Source: Halocatena salina (lineage in GTDB: Archaea > Halobacteriota > Halobacteria > Halobacteriales > Haloarculaceae). From it: 64,000 nucleotides of DNA. Both the position numbers and the translations under genes were made by a program. Below are positions 46,314 through 54,827 of this stretch, one piece after another. The stretch's first letter is position 1. The number at the start of each line of letters is the position of its first letter. The stretch lies in assembly GCF_023115355.1 (NCBI RefSeq), contig NZ_CP096019.1:2418001-2482000 (forward strand), in the 5' to 3' direction. Under the pieces are notes generated by a model. That model ran no database searches, was not told the DNA's origin, and saw only the letters and a program-made list of their open reading frames with translations.

Positions 46314-47326
46314 GGTCGTTCCTCGATGGCCGTTACGACCTCTTCGATCCCGAACCGGATGGGATCGGTCGCAGGTGCGTCGATGGCGTTTCCGTAGGTT
46401 TCGAGGGCTTTCCGTGCGTCCGCCGTGTTGAGTGCTGCCGTGTTGAGCGCGCCACCGACGACCGAACACGGGGTGAGTGCCCCCGAGAGCGATTGGTACA
46501 GATCGGCGATCTCTGATACTGGAGGAAGAGAGAACGATTCGTATCCGTGAACGACGTCTCGACCAGCCTCGTGACAGAGAACAAGGGCATCTGCCATCGT
46601 GCCGTGGAGGATGCTGCTCGTTACCCCCGAATACGCGGGATGAACGATCGAGCCTTGTCCCTCGACGAAGAGATAGTCGTGATGCTCCCGCTCGAGTAAC
46701 ATTCGCTCCAGTGCTCCTGCCGCGAAATCGCTCACGACGCGGTCGATGACGATGCCGTCGCCGTCGAGCATCACGCCCGTCTGGCCGGTCGGAACCATTC
46801 CCGCGTCGAGTCCCCGGTCGCGGGCGGCCTCGACCAACTCCATCGTCGTGGTCATCTTTCCGACCGAACAGTCCGTCCCGACGGTGAGCACCACCGTCGC
46901 GTCGATGTCACGAGCCACGCCGTCGCTCACCGTGAGATCCTCCGGTGGGCGACGAACGTCCCAGATCCGACAGTCGTGTGTCGCTGCGAACTGTGCGAAC
47001 TCCTCGTCGTCTCTGAGATACTGATGCAGGCCGGACCACACGTCACTTCCGCGGGCGAGCGCACCAGCGATGTCCGAACGCCACGTTTCGTCGAACGTTC
47101 CACCGATCGGTGCGATCCCAACGACGAGGACGTCCATCTCCGGGACTGCCTCGATGGTGTCGACGATCGGTGCGTCCTGTACGTCCGTCAGATGGTCGCT
47201 TACCCGGCTACCGGCTGTCTCACGATCGATGACAGCGACGATGTCGTGGTCGCCGTACCGTAACAATCCTTGGGCGGTTTTGGCCCCCGATGGAAACCGA
47301 CCGTGGGCCAGTAACGCGAGTCGCAT
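46310..47326 (-). CDS. dgcN: DUF1611 protein, DgcN-type D-glutamate N-acetyltransferase
   Basis: 338 residues from ATG 47326. An N-terminal Rossmann-like DUF1611_N region (about residues 1-125) is followed by a P-loop-like domain, VGTDCSVGKMTTT, and the family blocks VPTGQTGVML and VEGQGSIVHPAYSGVT. DgcN proteins acetylate D-glutamate ahead of DgcA racemisation, letting cells use D-Glu as carbon or nitrogen. It overlaps dgcA by ATGA. Activity is inferred from the pair. Confidence 0.8.
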   Translation of the reverse strand: MRLALLAHGRFPSGAKTAQGLLRYGDHDIVAVIDRETAGSRVSDHLTDVQDAPIVDTIEAVPEMDVLVVGIAPIGGTFDETWRSDIAGALARGSDVWSGLHQYLRDDEEFAQFAATHDCRIWDVRRPPEDLTVSDGVARDIDATVVLTVGTDCSVGKMTTTMELVEAARDRGLDAGMVPTGQTGVMLDGDGIVIDRVVSDFAAGALERMLLEREHHDYLFVEGQGSIVHPAYSGVTSSILHGTMADALVLCHEAGRDVVHGYESFSLPPVSEIADLYQSLSGALTPCSVVGGALNTAALNTADARKALETYGNAIDAPATDPIRFGIEEVVTAIEERP

Positions 47327-47386
47327 ACATCCCACTTGCAGTGAACGTAGTTAACTGGCCCGACGTCGGGTAGGCCGACTGAGCCG

Positions 47387-47731
47387 TCAGATACCAGCCG
47401 CGACCCCCATCTCGACGAGCTGTGTAGCGCGGTCGGCTTTCGCCAAGAGGACTTCCCGAAGCGTCGGTGGCGTATCCAGCCGCTCGGGAAGCATCGGCTC
47501 GGGAACGGCCAACGTCCGACCCGGCACCCCAGCGTCCCCGTGAACCGCGAGGTGACGGCTCCCGAGCTTCATAACTAGTGGATTGTCGAGGCGCTCGATT
47601 CCCGCACCGGTGGCGTACAGCTGCTCGTTGACTGCCTCGTGTTGCTCGTCGTGCATCACCGGCCGGTCGCCTTGGTGTGGCTCTATGTACAACCGGCCGA
47701 GATAGTACGCCCGTGAGAACGGTTCGAACAT
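47387..47731 (-). CDS. DUF5802-like haloarchaeal protein
   Basis: 114 residues from ATG 47731 (MFEPFSRAYYLGRLYI). The start and the central LDNPLVMKLGSRHLAVHGD with VPEPMLPERL match a conserved haloarchaeal family I recall as DUF5802. No enzyme motif. It lies 60 bp from dgcN, same strand, with no clear link. Confidence 0.65.
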   Translation of the reverse strand: MFEPFSRAYYLGRLYIEPHQGDRPVMHDEQHEAVNEQLYATGAGIERLDNPLVMKLGSRHLAVHGDAGVPGRTLAVPEPMLPERLDTPPTLREVLLAKADRATQLVEMGVAAGI

Positions 47732-47870
47732 TCTTTCCACAGGTGTTTGTTAGCTATTCACATGAATAAGGGTTTGGCAGTAGATTTATATTGGCGTGCA
47801 ATCAGATCTGATCGTGGCGACGTGTGGTGAAGTCGACACCGCTTTATTCTGGGAGTGAAGGAAGTCGGTC

Positions 47871-48533
47871 ATGATCCCAAAGCGGTGGGCACAGTATTAT
47901 CTGGGCAACGGACCGAGTCTCGTCTGGCTGTTGCTGGCGAACGTGGTGGGTGTGCTCGTCGGCGTTCGGTACTACGTCGAGACGATGCCCGCTGTCTCGA
48001 CGTTTGCATGGCCGTTGTATGCGGATTCACCGACTGCCGTGTTGCTCGCAGCGTTGTCGATAACGACGTTGTTACCGAATCTCGGTCGTCGGATCGATGA
48101 CGCACCGATGAACCGTCCGCTCGCGTATCTCCACACGCTTGCGTTCGTGTGGCTCGTGAAGTACGGTCTCTGGACGGTGCTCGTGCTTAATCTCGAGTTT
48201 TCCTCGTACTATCCCGATCTATGGGCGTACTTCGGCATTATCATCACCCATCTGTTGTTCGTCGTGGAGGCGTTCCTCATTCCTCAGTACGGAGCCACGA
48301 CGCGAGGGGCACTCGTGGTTGCCCTTGGCGCGCTGTTATGCAATGATTTCGTCGATTATTGGCTCGCCGATGTCGGTGTGTGTCTGCTCGGTCAGCCGTT
48401 GGGTCGGTGTGATCTATACCCACCTTTGCGCGCTGACCCTGGTGTGATTATTCCTCTCCTAACCGTTGTGCTCTCAGTCTGTTCAGTCACGCTCGCAGCC
48501 CGATCGTTCGAACGGTTTGAACCCGGTGAATAG
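47871..48533 (+). CDS. DUF1405 membrane protein
   Basis: 220 residues with about six helices. The N-terminus PSLVWLLLANVVGVLVG followed by WPLYADSPTAVLLA and VKYGLWTV match DUF1405. Function of the family is unknown. It is divergent from the DUF5802-like gene over a 139-bp gap and 90 bp ahead of the sequon-repeat protein gene. Confidence 0.82.
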   Translation: MIPKRWAQYYLGNGPSLVWLLLANVVGVLVGVRYYVETMPAVSTFAWPLYADSPTAVLLAALSITTLLPNLGRRIDDAPMNRPLAYLHTLAFVWLVKYGLWTVLVLNLEFSSYYPDLWAYFGIIITHLLFVVEAFLIPQYGATTRGALVVALGALLCNDFVDYWLADVGVCLLGQPLGRCDLYPPLRADPGVIIPLLTVVLSVCSVTLAARSFERFEPGE

Positions 48534-48623
48534 TTTCTACCGCGGCTATCACGGATCGTTTAGGCCATAAACAGTCCGAACGGACAGCTGTCCTTTTATG
48601 TATGGGCAAAGTGGAACAGCTAA

Positions 48624-49511
48624 ATGGATCGTCACCTCACACTCGTGCTCTTAACTGCCGTAATGCTTGCTGTCGGTGTGATGCCAGGGACGGCCACAAA
48701 CGGCAGCGCACAGATGGAGGACGACGACCCGATGGGTCACTCGGTGTCGTCATTCATGCAGGTCAGCGCTGTGGAAGCTGATAGCACTGTTGACCGGGAA
48801 ATGTGGGAAGCATCATTCGAAAGTGCTGAAAACGAGTCTGAGAAAGCAGCACTGATCGAACAGCGCTCAGAACAGCTCTCAGAAGATCTGTCGGCGGTTC
48901 ACGCTCAACAAGAACAGCTCGAGAACGGAACTCTCTCCCGGGCGTACAGCGATGCACTCAACGCTCACGTTACGGAGCTTCGACAGTCCGTCCGGAACAC
49001 AAGCCAAACCGCGAACGAATCGAACATGAGCTCGAGCACGCTCTCGGCACTTCGGAAAGAGGCGTGTAACGTGACCGTTTCTAACCACTCCGAGATCGTG
49101 GTTGCCTCGAATGGGACGGATCTTCAGTGTCCGTCCCACACCCCAGGAAACATTCCAGATAACAACACGACGGTCACGCCTCCTGACACCGACAACGGGT
49201 CGAACAACACCACCACGGACACGCCACCCGCCCCCGGCAACAACACGACGGAGGTACCGGGTGCACCCGGCGACAATACGACGGAGGCACCTAGCGAACC
49301 TGGTGACAACACGACTGACACACCACAAGAGCCTAGCAATAACACGACAGAGACACCACGAGAGCCAGGTAACAACACGACTGGCACGCCACAAGAGCCT
49401 AGCAATAACACGACGAAAACCGAGACGACGAACGACTCGGGAACGATACTCGGATCTCCGCTCCAGAACAATCGGTTGATGAGGCCGACGTACGGTACTC
49501 CGCTCGGTTGA
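48624..49511 (+). CDS. Secreted protein with sequon-rich repeat stalk, DUF7096-like
   Basis: 295 residues. A signal peptide at residues 1-27 is followed by a helical domain (about 50-150) resembling the haloarchaeal DUF7096 family, then Thr/Pro/Asn-rich tandem repeats (about 204-269) and a short tail. The repeats are 11 residues long, each with one N-x-T sequon, so heavy N-glycosylation by the archaeal AglB system is expected. There is no C-terminal anchor or PGF motif. The next gene is an ArsR-like regulator on the same strand, 79 bp on. Confidence 0.7.
   Translation: MDRHLTLVLLTAVMLAVGVMPGTATNGSAQMEDDDPMGHSVSSFMQVSAVEADSTVDREMWEASFESAENESEKAALIEQRSEQLSEDLSAVHAQQEQLENGTLSRAYSDALNAHVTELRQSVRNTSQTANESNMSSSTLSALRKEACNVTVSNHSEIVVASNGTDLQCPSHTPGNIPDNNTTVTPPDTDNGSNNTTTDTPPAPGNNTTEVPGAPGDNTTEAPSEPGDNTTDTPQEPSNNTTETPREPGNNTTGTPQEPSNNTTKTETTNDSGTILGSPLQNNRLMRPTYGTPLG
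49233..49430 (+). repeat. 33-bp coding tandem repeat, six units
   Basis: Six head-to-tail 33-bp units encode PGNNTTEVPGA-like 11-mers, the last diverged. Units begin at 49233, 49266, 49299, 49332, 49365 and 49398. The conserved core is N/D-NTT. The units are coding and in frame, and there is no spacer diversity, so it is not CRISPR. Confidence 0.9.
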
Positions 49512-49590
49512 TCATTCCGAGGGGTCGGTCGATCCAGGAGACCCGAAGAGAGCGTCACGGTTTTCAGGTCGAACCACTTACTTCAGGTTA

Positions 49591-50274
49591 ATGGATTCCG
49601 CCGCGCTGCTCGATCTATTGGGGAACGAGAACCGTCGGCGCATCCTCCGTCTACTAGCGCGAAAACCGTGTTACGTCACTGAGATCAGCGAATATCTCGG
49701 AGTCAGTCCGAAAGCGGTTATCGACCATCTTCGCAAACTGGAGCAGGCTGGACTGGTCGAATCCCGCGTCGACGATCAGCGTAGAAAGTATTTTTCGATC
49801 GCTCGGAACCTCCGCTTGGAAGTGAACGTCTCTCCGTACGGGTTCGGTGCTAAAAGCGCGTATTCGGCCAGTCGCGGATTAGATATGACGCGCTGCCGAT
49901 ACCTCACCATCGACATCACATCCCCGGATCATGTGGGAGAATTGACAGAACTCACGCGTGAGTTACAACGGTTAGAAGAGCTTTCGAACGAGCTATCGAT
50001 GGCTCAACGGTGGGTTCACGGTCGGCTGACGGATGTGATGGACGGTATTTCACGCCGGATTCACGAGGACTCTGCGCTCGGGGCCCGTGAAGGGGACGAC
50101 GCTCGTTTTTACGCCGAGGTGTTGTCCGCGCTTGCGAACGGTTCGGAGCGAATCGACCAGATCAGCCGGTCGGTCGATGCGTCCCCGGATCTCGTTGAGG
50201 ATGCGCTCCAGTCGCTCGCTCGTCACGGCGTCGTCGAACAGAACGATGGAACGTGGACGCTCACCGCGGACTGA
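49591..50274 (+). CDS. ArsR-like winged-helix transcriptional regulator
   Basis: 227 residues. The N-terminal winged helix LLDLLGNENRRRILRLLARKPCYVTEISEYLGVS with VIDHLRKLEQAGLVES fits the ArsR fold. A middle segment of helical dimerisation follows, and the C-terminal 60 residues look like a second HTH (RIDQISRSVDASPDLVEDAL). No Cys metal site is evident. It sits after the sequon-repeat gene and probably regulates that surface locus. Confidence 0.85.
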   Translation: MDSAALLDLLGNENRRRILRLLARKPCYVTEISEYLGVSPKAVIDHLRKLEQAGLVESRVDDQRRKYFSIARNLRLEVNVSPYGFGAKSAYSASRGLDMTRCRYLTIDITSPDHVGELTELTRELQRLEELSNELSMAQRWVHGRLTDVMDGISRRIHEDSALGAREGDDARFYAEVLSALANGSERIDQISRSVDASPDLVEDALQSLARHGVVEQNDGTWTLTAD

Positions 50275-50279
50275 GTGGT

Positions 50280-50735
50280 TCACTCGATGTCTCGGGTCAC
50301 ACCGTCACGGAGGTCTCGTCCGAAGTAGTAGCCGAGCACTGCCACCACTATCCCGACGCCGAAGCCGACGGTAGCGAATTCCGTCACGTTAGAGCCGACA
50401 AGAGCGATCGTCATGTATCGAGAGAGGACACTCACGCCGACAGCGACCGCGCCCGCAGCACCGATTTCGAGGTACTGGCGCGTGTCCCCGATACCGCCGA
50501 GCGCGAATGCAGCGCCGAAAAGACCGACCAGACCCACACCGGGAAGGGCCGAGATGATCGGGATGAAGGAGGGTACGAACAGTCCGATCGAAAGCACCAC
50601 CAGCGCGAGCAGGAAATACCGCGGGGAAAACACGCCGGTAATCTTCGAGACGAAACGATCGCGCCGAGAACTGGCCTGTGATTCCGAGCGGGAGGCGGTC
50701 TCCTCGCGCTCGCGGAGGAGTTCGTCAGTACTCAT
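50280..50735 (-). CDS. Small membrane protein, haloarchaeal
   Basis: 151 residues with a charged N-terminal 30 residues, then four hydrophobic helices (about 38-60, 65-85, 90-110 and 118-138) with Gly-rich turns. It is convergent with the ArsR-like gene with a 5-bp gap. I do not recognise a functional family. Confidence 0.65.
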   Translation of the reverse strand: MSTDELLREREETASRSESQASSRRDRFVSKITGVFSPRYFLLALVVLSIGLFVPSFIPIISALPGVGLVGLFGAAFALGGIGDTRQYLEIGAAGAVAVGVSVLSRYMTIALVGSNVTEFATVGFGVGIVVAVLGYYFGRDLRDGVTRDIE

Positions 50736-51167
50736 ACATACATGTAGGGAACCGTGCCATATTGATCTTCTTGTGGACTACCGGTTTTCTCGGGAGGCCA
50801 GTGTAACTTCCATTGTAGCAAGCCACTTTCGAACTGCAGACACTATCTCTACCGGTCCCTGTATCAAGCGCATTGTCGTGGCGAGGGCGCACGACTGCGT
50901 GTCCACGAACGGCACGATAGTGACGTGATCCGTGGTTACTTCGGAGGATGTCACGGATCGGCCGCCATGACGGACGTGTCTGATGCGGAGAGTGCCCAGC
51001 CAGGCACGGATACCCCTAGACGAATCTACGAATCTGGGGGACGGTTGCGGCGCTGTGTAGGACGGTGAGCAGTGTGTCCACTCACCGCGAGCGGGGCGAG
51101 TGGTGCGCTTCGCGCACCCGAGCGCAAAAAAGGTGGGGTTGAAGTATGCGGTGTTGGTAGACCCGAC
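50736..51167 (+). other. 432-bp gap; palindrome-rich end before gatD
   Basis: No supported gene. Near the gatD end lie a perfect stem-loop, ggtgcgc (51102-51108) / gcgcacc (51112-51118) with a 3-nt loop, and an overlapping alternative ccactc / gagtgg pair (about 51078-51103). A purine-rich stretch, caaaaaaggtgggg, follows. It could be an RNA leader, a terminator or one of the short palindromic repeats found in haloarchaeal genomes. Confidence 0.4.
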
Positions 51168-52409
51168 ATGGACTCTGGGGATCGCATTCGGGTCGAACGC
51201 GGTGATGTAGTGTATGAGGGTGTCTGTCTCCCTTCCTCGACTGAGGAGACGGTCGTCGTGAAACTTGACGGTGGGTACAACGTCGGCATCGACCGCGAGA
51301 AAAGCAGTATCGAACTGCTTGAACCGGACGTGTACGACATCGATACCGGAACGAGTAGCGATGAATCGGCCGTGGAAACCGATCCCGATCTTCCGACGAT
51401 CTCTCTGATCTCGACGGGCGGGACGATCGCCTCCACGGTGGATTACCGGACTGGCGCGGTCACAGCCCAGTTCGACGCCGAGGACGTGTTGCGCGCAGTG
51501 CCGGATCTCGCAGGCCGGGCCAACTACCGGGGACGGGTTGTCACGAACATCCTGAGCGAGAACATGACTCCCGGAGTGTGGCAGGATCTCGCGTGGGCAG
51601 TGTACGAGGAGATCGATGCCGGAGCGGATGGCGTGGTCGTCATGCACGGTACGGATACGATGCAGTATACGGCTTCTGCGCTCTCGTTCATGCTCGATAC
51701 ACCCGTTCCGATCGTCTTCACAGGAAGCCAGCGCTCGGCCGATCGACCGTCGAGCGACAACGTAATGAACGCCGTTTGTGCGGTCGAAGCGGCAAAATCA
51801 GACTGTGCAGAGGTGCTCGTCTGCATGCACGAAACTGAAAACGACACGACGTGCGCGCTTCACCGGGGGACCCGCGTCCGGAAGAATCACACGTCACGGC
51901 GCGACGCCTTCGAGACGGTCGGCAACGAACCGCTGGGGGTGATCGACTACGACACTGAGGCGGTGTCGTTCCGGCGGGCCTACGAGCCGCGAGGTGACAC
52001 GACACTGGACATCGCGCCGGAACTCGAAACCGACGTGGAACTCCTCAAGGTCACCCCCGGAATGGACGAGGCGTTTCTCGATGTCTGTTCGGGGAAAGCT
52101 GGCGTCGTGATCGAAGGAACGGGGCTGGGCCACGTTCGTACGGACCTCATCGATCGCATCGAGACGTTGATCGAGGACGGAACGACGGTCGTGATGACTA
52201 GCCAGTGTTTGGACGGACGGATCTGCGATCGCGTGTACGACACAGGGCGCGATCTGCTCGATGCAGGCGTGATCGAAGGGGAGAACATCCTCCCTGGGAC
52301 GGCGACGGTGAAGTTAATGTGGACGCTGGCGAACCGATCGACAGTCCCTAAAGCGATGCGAACTCCGATCGCGGGCGAGGTGACCGAACGCTCGGTACCA
52401 TGGACGTGA
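51168..52409 (+). CDS. gatD: Glutamyl-tRNA(Gln) amidotransferase subunit D
   Basis: 413 residues from ATG 51168. An N-terminal GatD domain of beta strands (about 1-60) is followed by the asparaginase-type domain with STGGTIAST, MHGTDTMQYT and TGSQRSADRPSSDN. GatD releases ammonia from glutamine, which GatE uses to make Gln-tRNA(Gln) from Glu-tRNA(Gln) in archaea. gatE is not in the window. An upstream Arg-rich frame extension is rejected. Confidence 0.95.
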   Translation: MDSGDRIRVERGDVVYEGVCLPSSTEETVVVKLDGGYNVGIDREKSSIELLEPDVYDIDTGTSSDESAVETDPDLPTISLISTGGTIASTVDYRTGAVTAQFDAEDVLRAVPDLAGRANYRGRVVTNILSENMTPGVWQDLAWAVYEEIDAGADGVVVMHGTDTMQYTASALSFMLDTPVPIVFTGSQRSADRPSSDNVMNAVCAVEAAKSDCAEVLVCMHETENDTTCALHRGTRVRKNHTSRRDAFETVGNEPLGVIDYDTEAVSFRRAYEPRGDTTLDIAPELETDVELLKVTPGMDEAFLDVCSGKAGVVIEGTGLGHVRTDLIDRIETLIEDGTTVVMTSQCLDGRICDRVYDTGRDLLDAGVIEGENILPGTATVKLMWTLANRSTVPKAMRTPIAGEVTERSVPWT

Positions 52410-53317
52410 CCCAGATCGCTATCAGACCGGCCCGACCCGACGACTACGAGGCCGTCGCGGCGTTTACGCGGAACACGTGGCCCGACCGGGAGGGGACGGA
52501 CTACCTCCCTCGGATCTATCACGGCTGGATCGAGGGCGACGGAGACCGAAAGCGGACGGTCGTCGCCGATACTGGCGATGAGATCGCCGGCATCTGTCAG
52601 GCCGTCATGCTGTCGTCCCACGAAGCGTGGGCCCAAGGCATGCGCGTCAACCCCTCATACCGGGGTGAAGGGATCAGTACTGACCTTAATGCCGCGCTGT
52701 TCGAGTGGGCGCGCGATCGCGGGGCGACCGTCTGTCGGAACATGGTGTTTTCATGGAACGTCGCTGGATTGGGCGGCTCGCGGGCTGTGGGGTTCGAACC
52801 CGTCACCGAGTTCCGGTGGGCACAGCCGGATCCGGTATCCGACCCTCACGAGACGGAACTGGACATTTCGAACGACCCCGCCACGGCATGGCGCTACTGG
52901 ACCGACAGCTCGGCACGCGAACAGTTGGCTGGATTGGCACTCGATCGCGTCGAGTCGTGGGCGCTCTCGGAACTCACGCCGTCGGATCTCGAACGGGCGG
53001 CCGAAGAAACCGCCGTCGTTGCGGTGCTCGATGACGGCGTTTGTGCTATGACCTTCCGGACCGGCGTTCGGAGCACTGAGACCGACGCAGGTCAGACCGA
53101 AACTGTTGCCGAATACGGTGTCGGTGCGTGGGACGATATCGACGCTGCACGGGTGTTGTTCCGCGCTATCAAAGCCGACGCTGCCGAGGTCGGGGCGGAT
53201 CGAACGCGGGTACTCGTTCCGGAAACTCCCCGACACGTCTCCGATGTCGCGTGGCTTCGTACTGGTGTCAGCGATCATCCCGATTTCGTTCTCGCTGCCG
53301 ACCTGACCGACCGGTGA
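52400..53317 (+). CDS. GNAT-family N-acetyltransferase
   Basis: 305 residues. The N-terminal GNAT domain has IRPARPDDYEAVAAF, and the acetyl-CoA motif A region MRVNPSYRGEGISTDLNAALFEWA at residues 75-98. The NMVFSWNVAGLGGSRAVGFE stretch is motif B-like. The C-terminal 130 residues are a weaker GNAT-like half, so it may be a tandem type. The target is unknown. It overlaps the gatD 3' end. Confidence 0.85.
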   Translation: MDVTQIAIRPARPDDYEAVAAFTRNTWPDREGTDYLPRIYHGWIEGDGDRKRTVVADTGDEIAGICQAVMLSSHEAWAQGMRVNPSYRGEGISTDLNAALFEWARDRGATVCRNMVFSWNVAGLGGSRAVGFEPVTEFRWAQPDPVSDPHETELDISNDPATAWRYWTDSSAREQLAGLALDRVESWALSELTPSDLERAAEETAVVAVLDDGVCAMTFRTGVRSTETDAGQTETVAEYGVGAWDDIDAARVLFRAIKADAAEVGADRTRVLVPETPRHVSDVAWLRTGVSDHPDFVLAADLTDR

Positions 53318-53368
53318 GAGTCGGAGCCGTCACCCAGTTTTATTGTATCAGTCATCGAACCGGTGGGT

Positions 53369-53752
53369 ATGGACACCGAATCGTTCTTCGAGGAGATGCC
53401 GTTTGCGGACCTGCTCGGCGTTGAAGTGACCGACGCCGCCGACGGCCACGCCGAAGGATGGATCGAGATGCGCGACGAACTGTCGTGGAACGCCGACCGA
53501 GTCATGGCCCACGGCGGTGTGACGTTCACGCTCGCCGACACGGTCGGAGGGGCTGCGCTCGTCTCGCTTATCGACCAGCCCGTTCCGACGATCGACATGC
53601 GGATCGACTATCTGAGCGCCGGAACCGGCGACTTGTACGCGGAGGCCGACGTCGTCCGGTGTGGCAGCCACGTCGGCGTGGTGGACGTGGACGTGTTCGC
53701 CGACGACGATACACACCTCGCAGACGCGCGCGGCGTGTACAAGACGGGGTGA
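53369..53752 (+). CDS. Hotdog-fold thioesterase, PaaI type
   Basis: 127 residues from ATG 53369. The motif VMAHGGVTFTLADTVGGAA and the family positions WNADRV are clear; it should hydrolyse acyl-CoA thioesters. An in-frame GTG lies two codons earlier. It is convergent with the luciferase-family gene and 51 bp after the GNAT gene. Confidence 0.88.
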   Translation: MDTESFFEEMPFADLLGVEVTDAADGHAEGWIEMRDELSWNADRVMAHGGVTFTLADTVGGAALVSLIDQPVPTIDMRIDYLSAGTGDLYAEADVVRCGSHVGVVDVDVFADDDTHLADARGVYKTG

Positions 53753-53773
53753 AACGGAGGCTACTCGCGCTCG

Positions 53774-54796
53774 TCACTGAAACCGCGGGGCGACGTCCCG
53801 TCCGAGGCGCTCAATACACGCGCGCATGACGTCGGTCCCGATCCCGGGGTGATACGTGCGGAGGATGAAATGGACGTCGTCACCGAGCGCCACTCGATAC
53901 CGTTCGAGTTCCTCAGTGACCTGCTCGGGGGTGCCGTAGATGGCTCGATCTTTCAGCTTAGATCGGCGTTCGGCCGGGAGCTGTGAGACGGGGTCGCCCG
54001 AGAAGATCTCGGCGTACCGGCGATGGAGGTAGAGATAACCGTCTTTCATCCGCTCCCACACCGTCGCTTTGTCGTCGGCCGGATCGCCGACAAACCCGTG
54101 TTGGAGCACGTAGATCGTGAATTCACCATCGATGTCTTCTTTCTCACGGACCTCTCGGATGTCATCCACCCGCGTTTGTACCTGTTCGAGTGAGAGCGCG
54201 GACGGCGCACACCACGCGTCACCGATCCGAGCCGCCCTACGGACGGCAGGTTTCGATCCTCCGCCCAGCATGATCGGGATCTCCCTATCCGGTTTTGGCG
54301 TGACGGTCACGTCAGGCGCAACGTCGTGAAACTTCGACTCGTAGTCGATCGGGCCGTCTGACCACGACGAACGTATCACCTGCATCGCGTCGGTCAGCCG
54401 GTCGACGCGCTCGTCTGCCGACACGCCGAACGCCTCGAATTCTCTGGGGTTCGAACCGATCGCCAACCCGAGCGTGAGCCGACCATCGGCGAGCAGATCG
54501 ACCGTAGCGGCGTCCTCGGCCAGCCGAACGGGGTCGTACAACGGCGCGAGTGCGACACACGAGCCGATTTCGACGGTCTCCGTGACCGTGGCCAGTGCTC
54601 CGAGCGCGGGCATCGTCGCCGAAAGATAGCCGTCTGATTCGAAGTGGTGTTCTGATACCCACGCGCTCGCAAGATCGGCGTCGTCGATCGCGCGGCCCAG
54701 CTCCAACATCTCCTCGTAGATCTCACTCATCGATCGGTCGTCGTCGGATCGGCGTTGACAGGTGAACAGTCCGGTTCCGATCTCCATACCACTCAT
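53774..54796 (-). CDS. Luciferase-like F420-dependent oxidoreductase (TIGR04024 type)
   Basis: 340 residues with a TIM-barrel luciferase-like monooxygenase fold. SEHHF, VALAPLYDPVRLAEDAATVD and GLAIGSNPREFEAFGV are typical of the LLM family that uses coenzyme F420, and the haloarchaeal TIGR04024 group ends in TYHPGIG like this one. The substrate is unknown. An alternative ATG at 54787 (MEIGTG) fits family starts better. It is in one direction with the permease. Confidence 0.85.
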   Translation of the reverse strand: MSGMEIGTGLFTCQRRSDDDRSMSEIYEEMLELGRAIDDADLASAWVSEHHFESDGYLSATMPALGALATVTETVEIGSCVALAPLYDPVRLAEDAATVDLLADGRLTLGLAIGSNPREFEAFGVSADERVDRLTDAMQVIRSSWSDGPIDYESKFHDVAPDVTVTPKPDREIPIMLGGGSKPAVRRAARIGDAWCAPSALSLEQVQTRVDDIREVREKEDIDGEFTIYVLQHGFVGDPADDKATVWERMKDGYLYLHRRYAEIFSGDPVSQLPAERRSKLKDRAIYGTPEQVTEELERYRVALGDDVHFILRTYHPGIGTDVMRACIERLGRDVAPRFQ

Positions 54797-54827
54797 CTGA
54801 CACCGAGACGAATCAAACCCGGGGGCG

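Noticed and set aside
49233-49430. Regular 33-bp repeats suggesting CRISPR
   Set aside because: Repeats are head-to-tail without spacers, in frame, and encode an 11-residue protein repeat.
52789-52803. tRNA T-loop-like ggttcgaaccc
   Set aside because: It lies inside the GNAT coding sequence and no acceptor, D or anticodon stems surround it.
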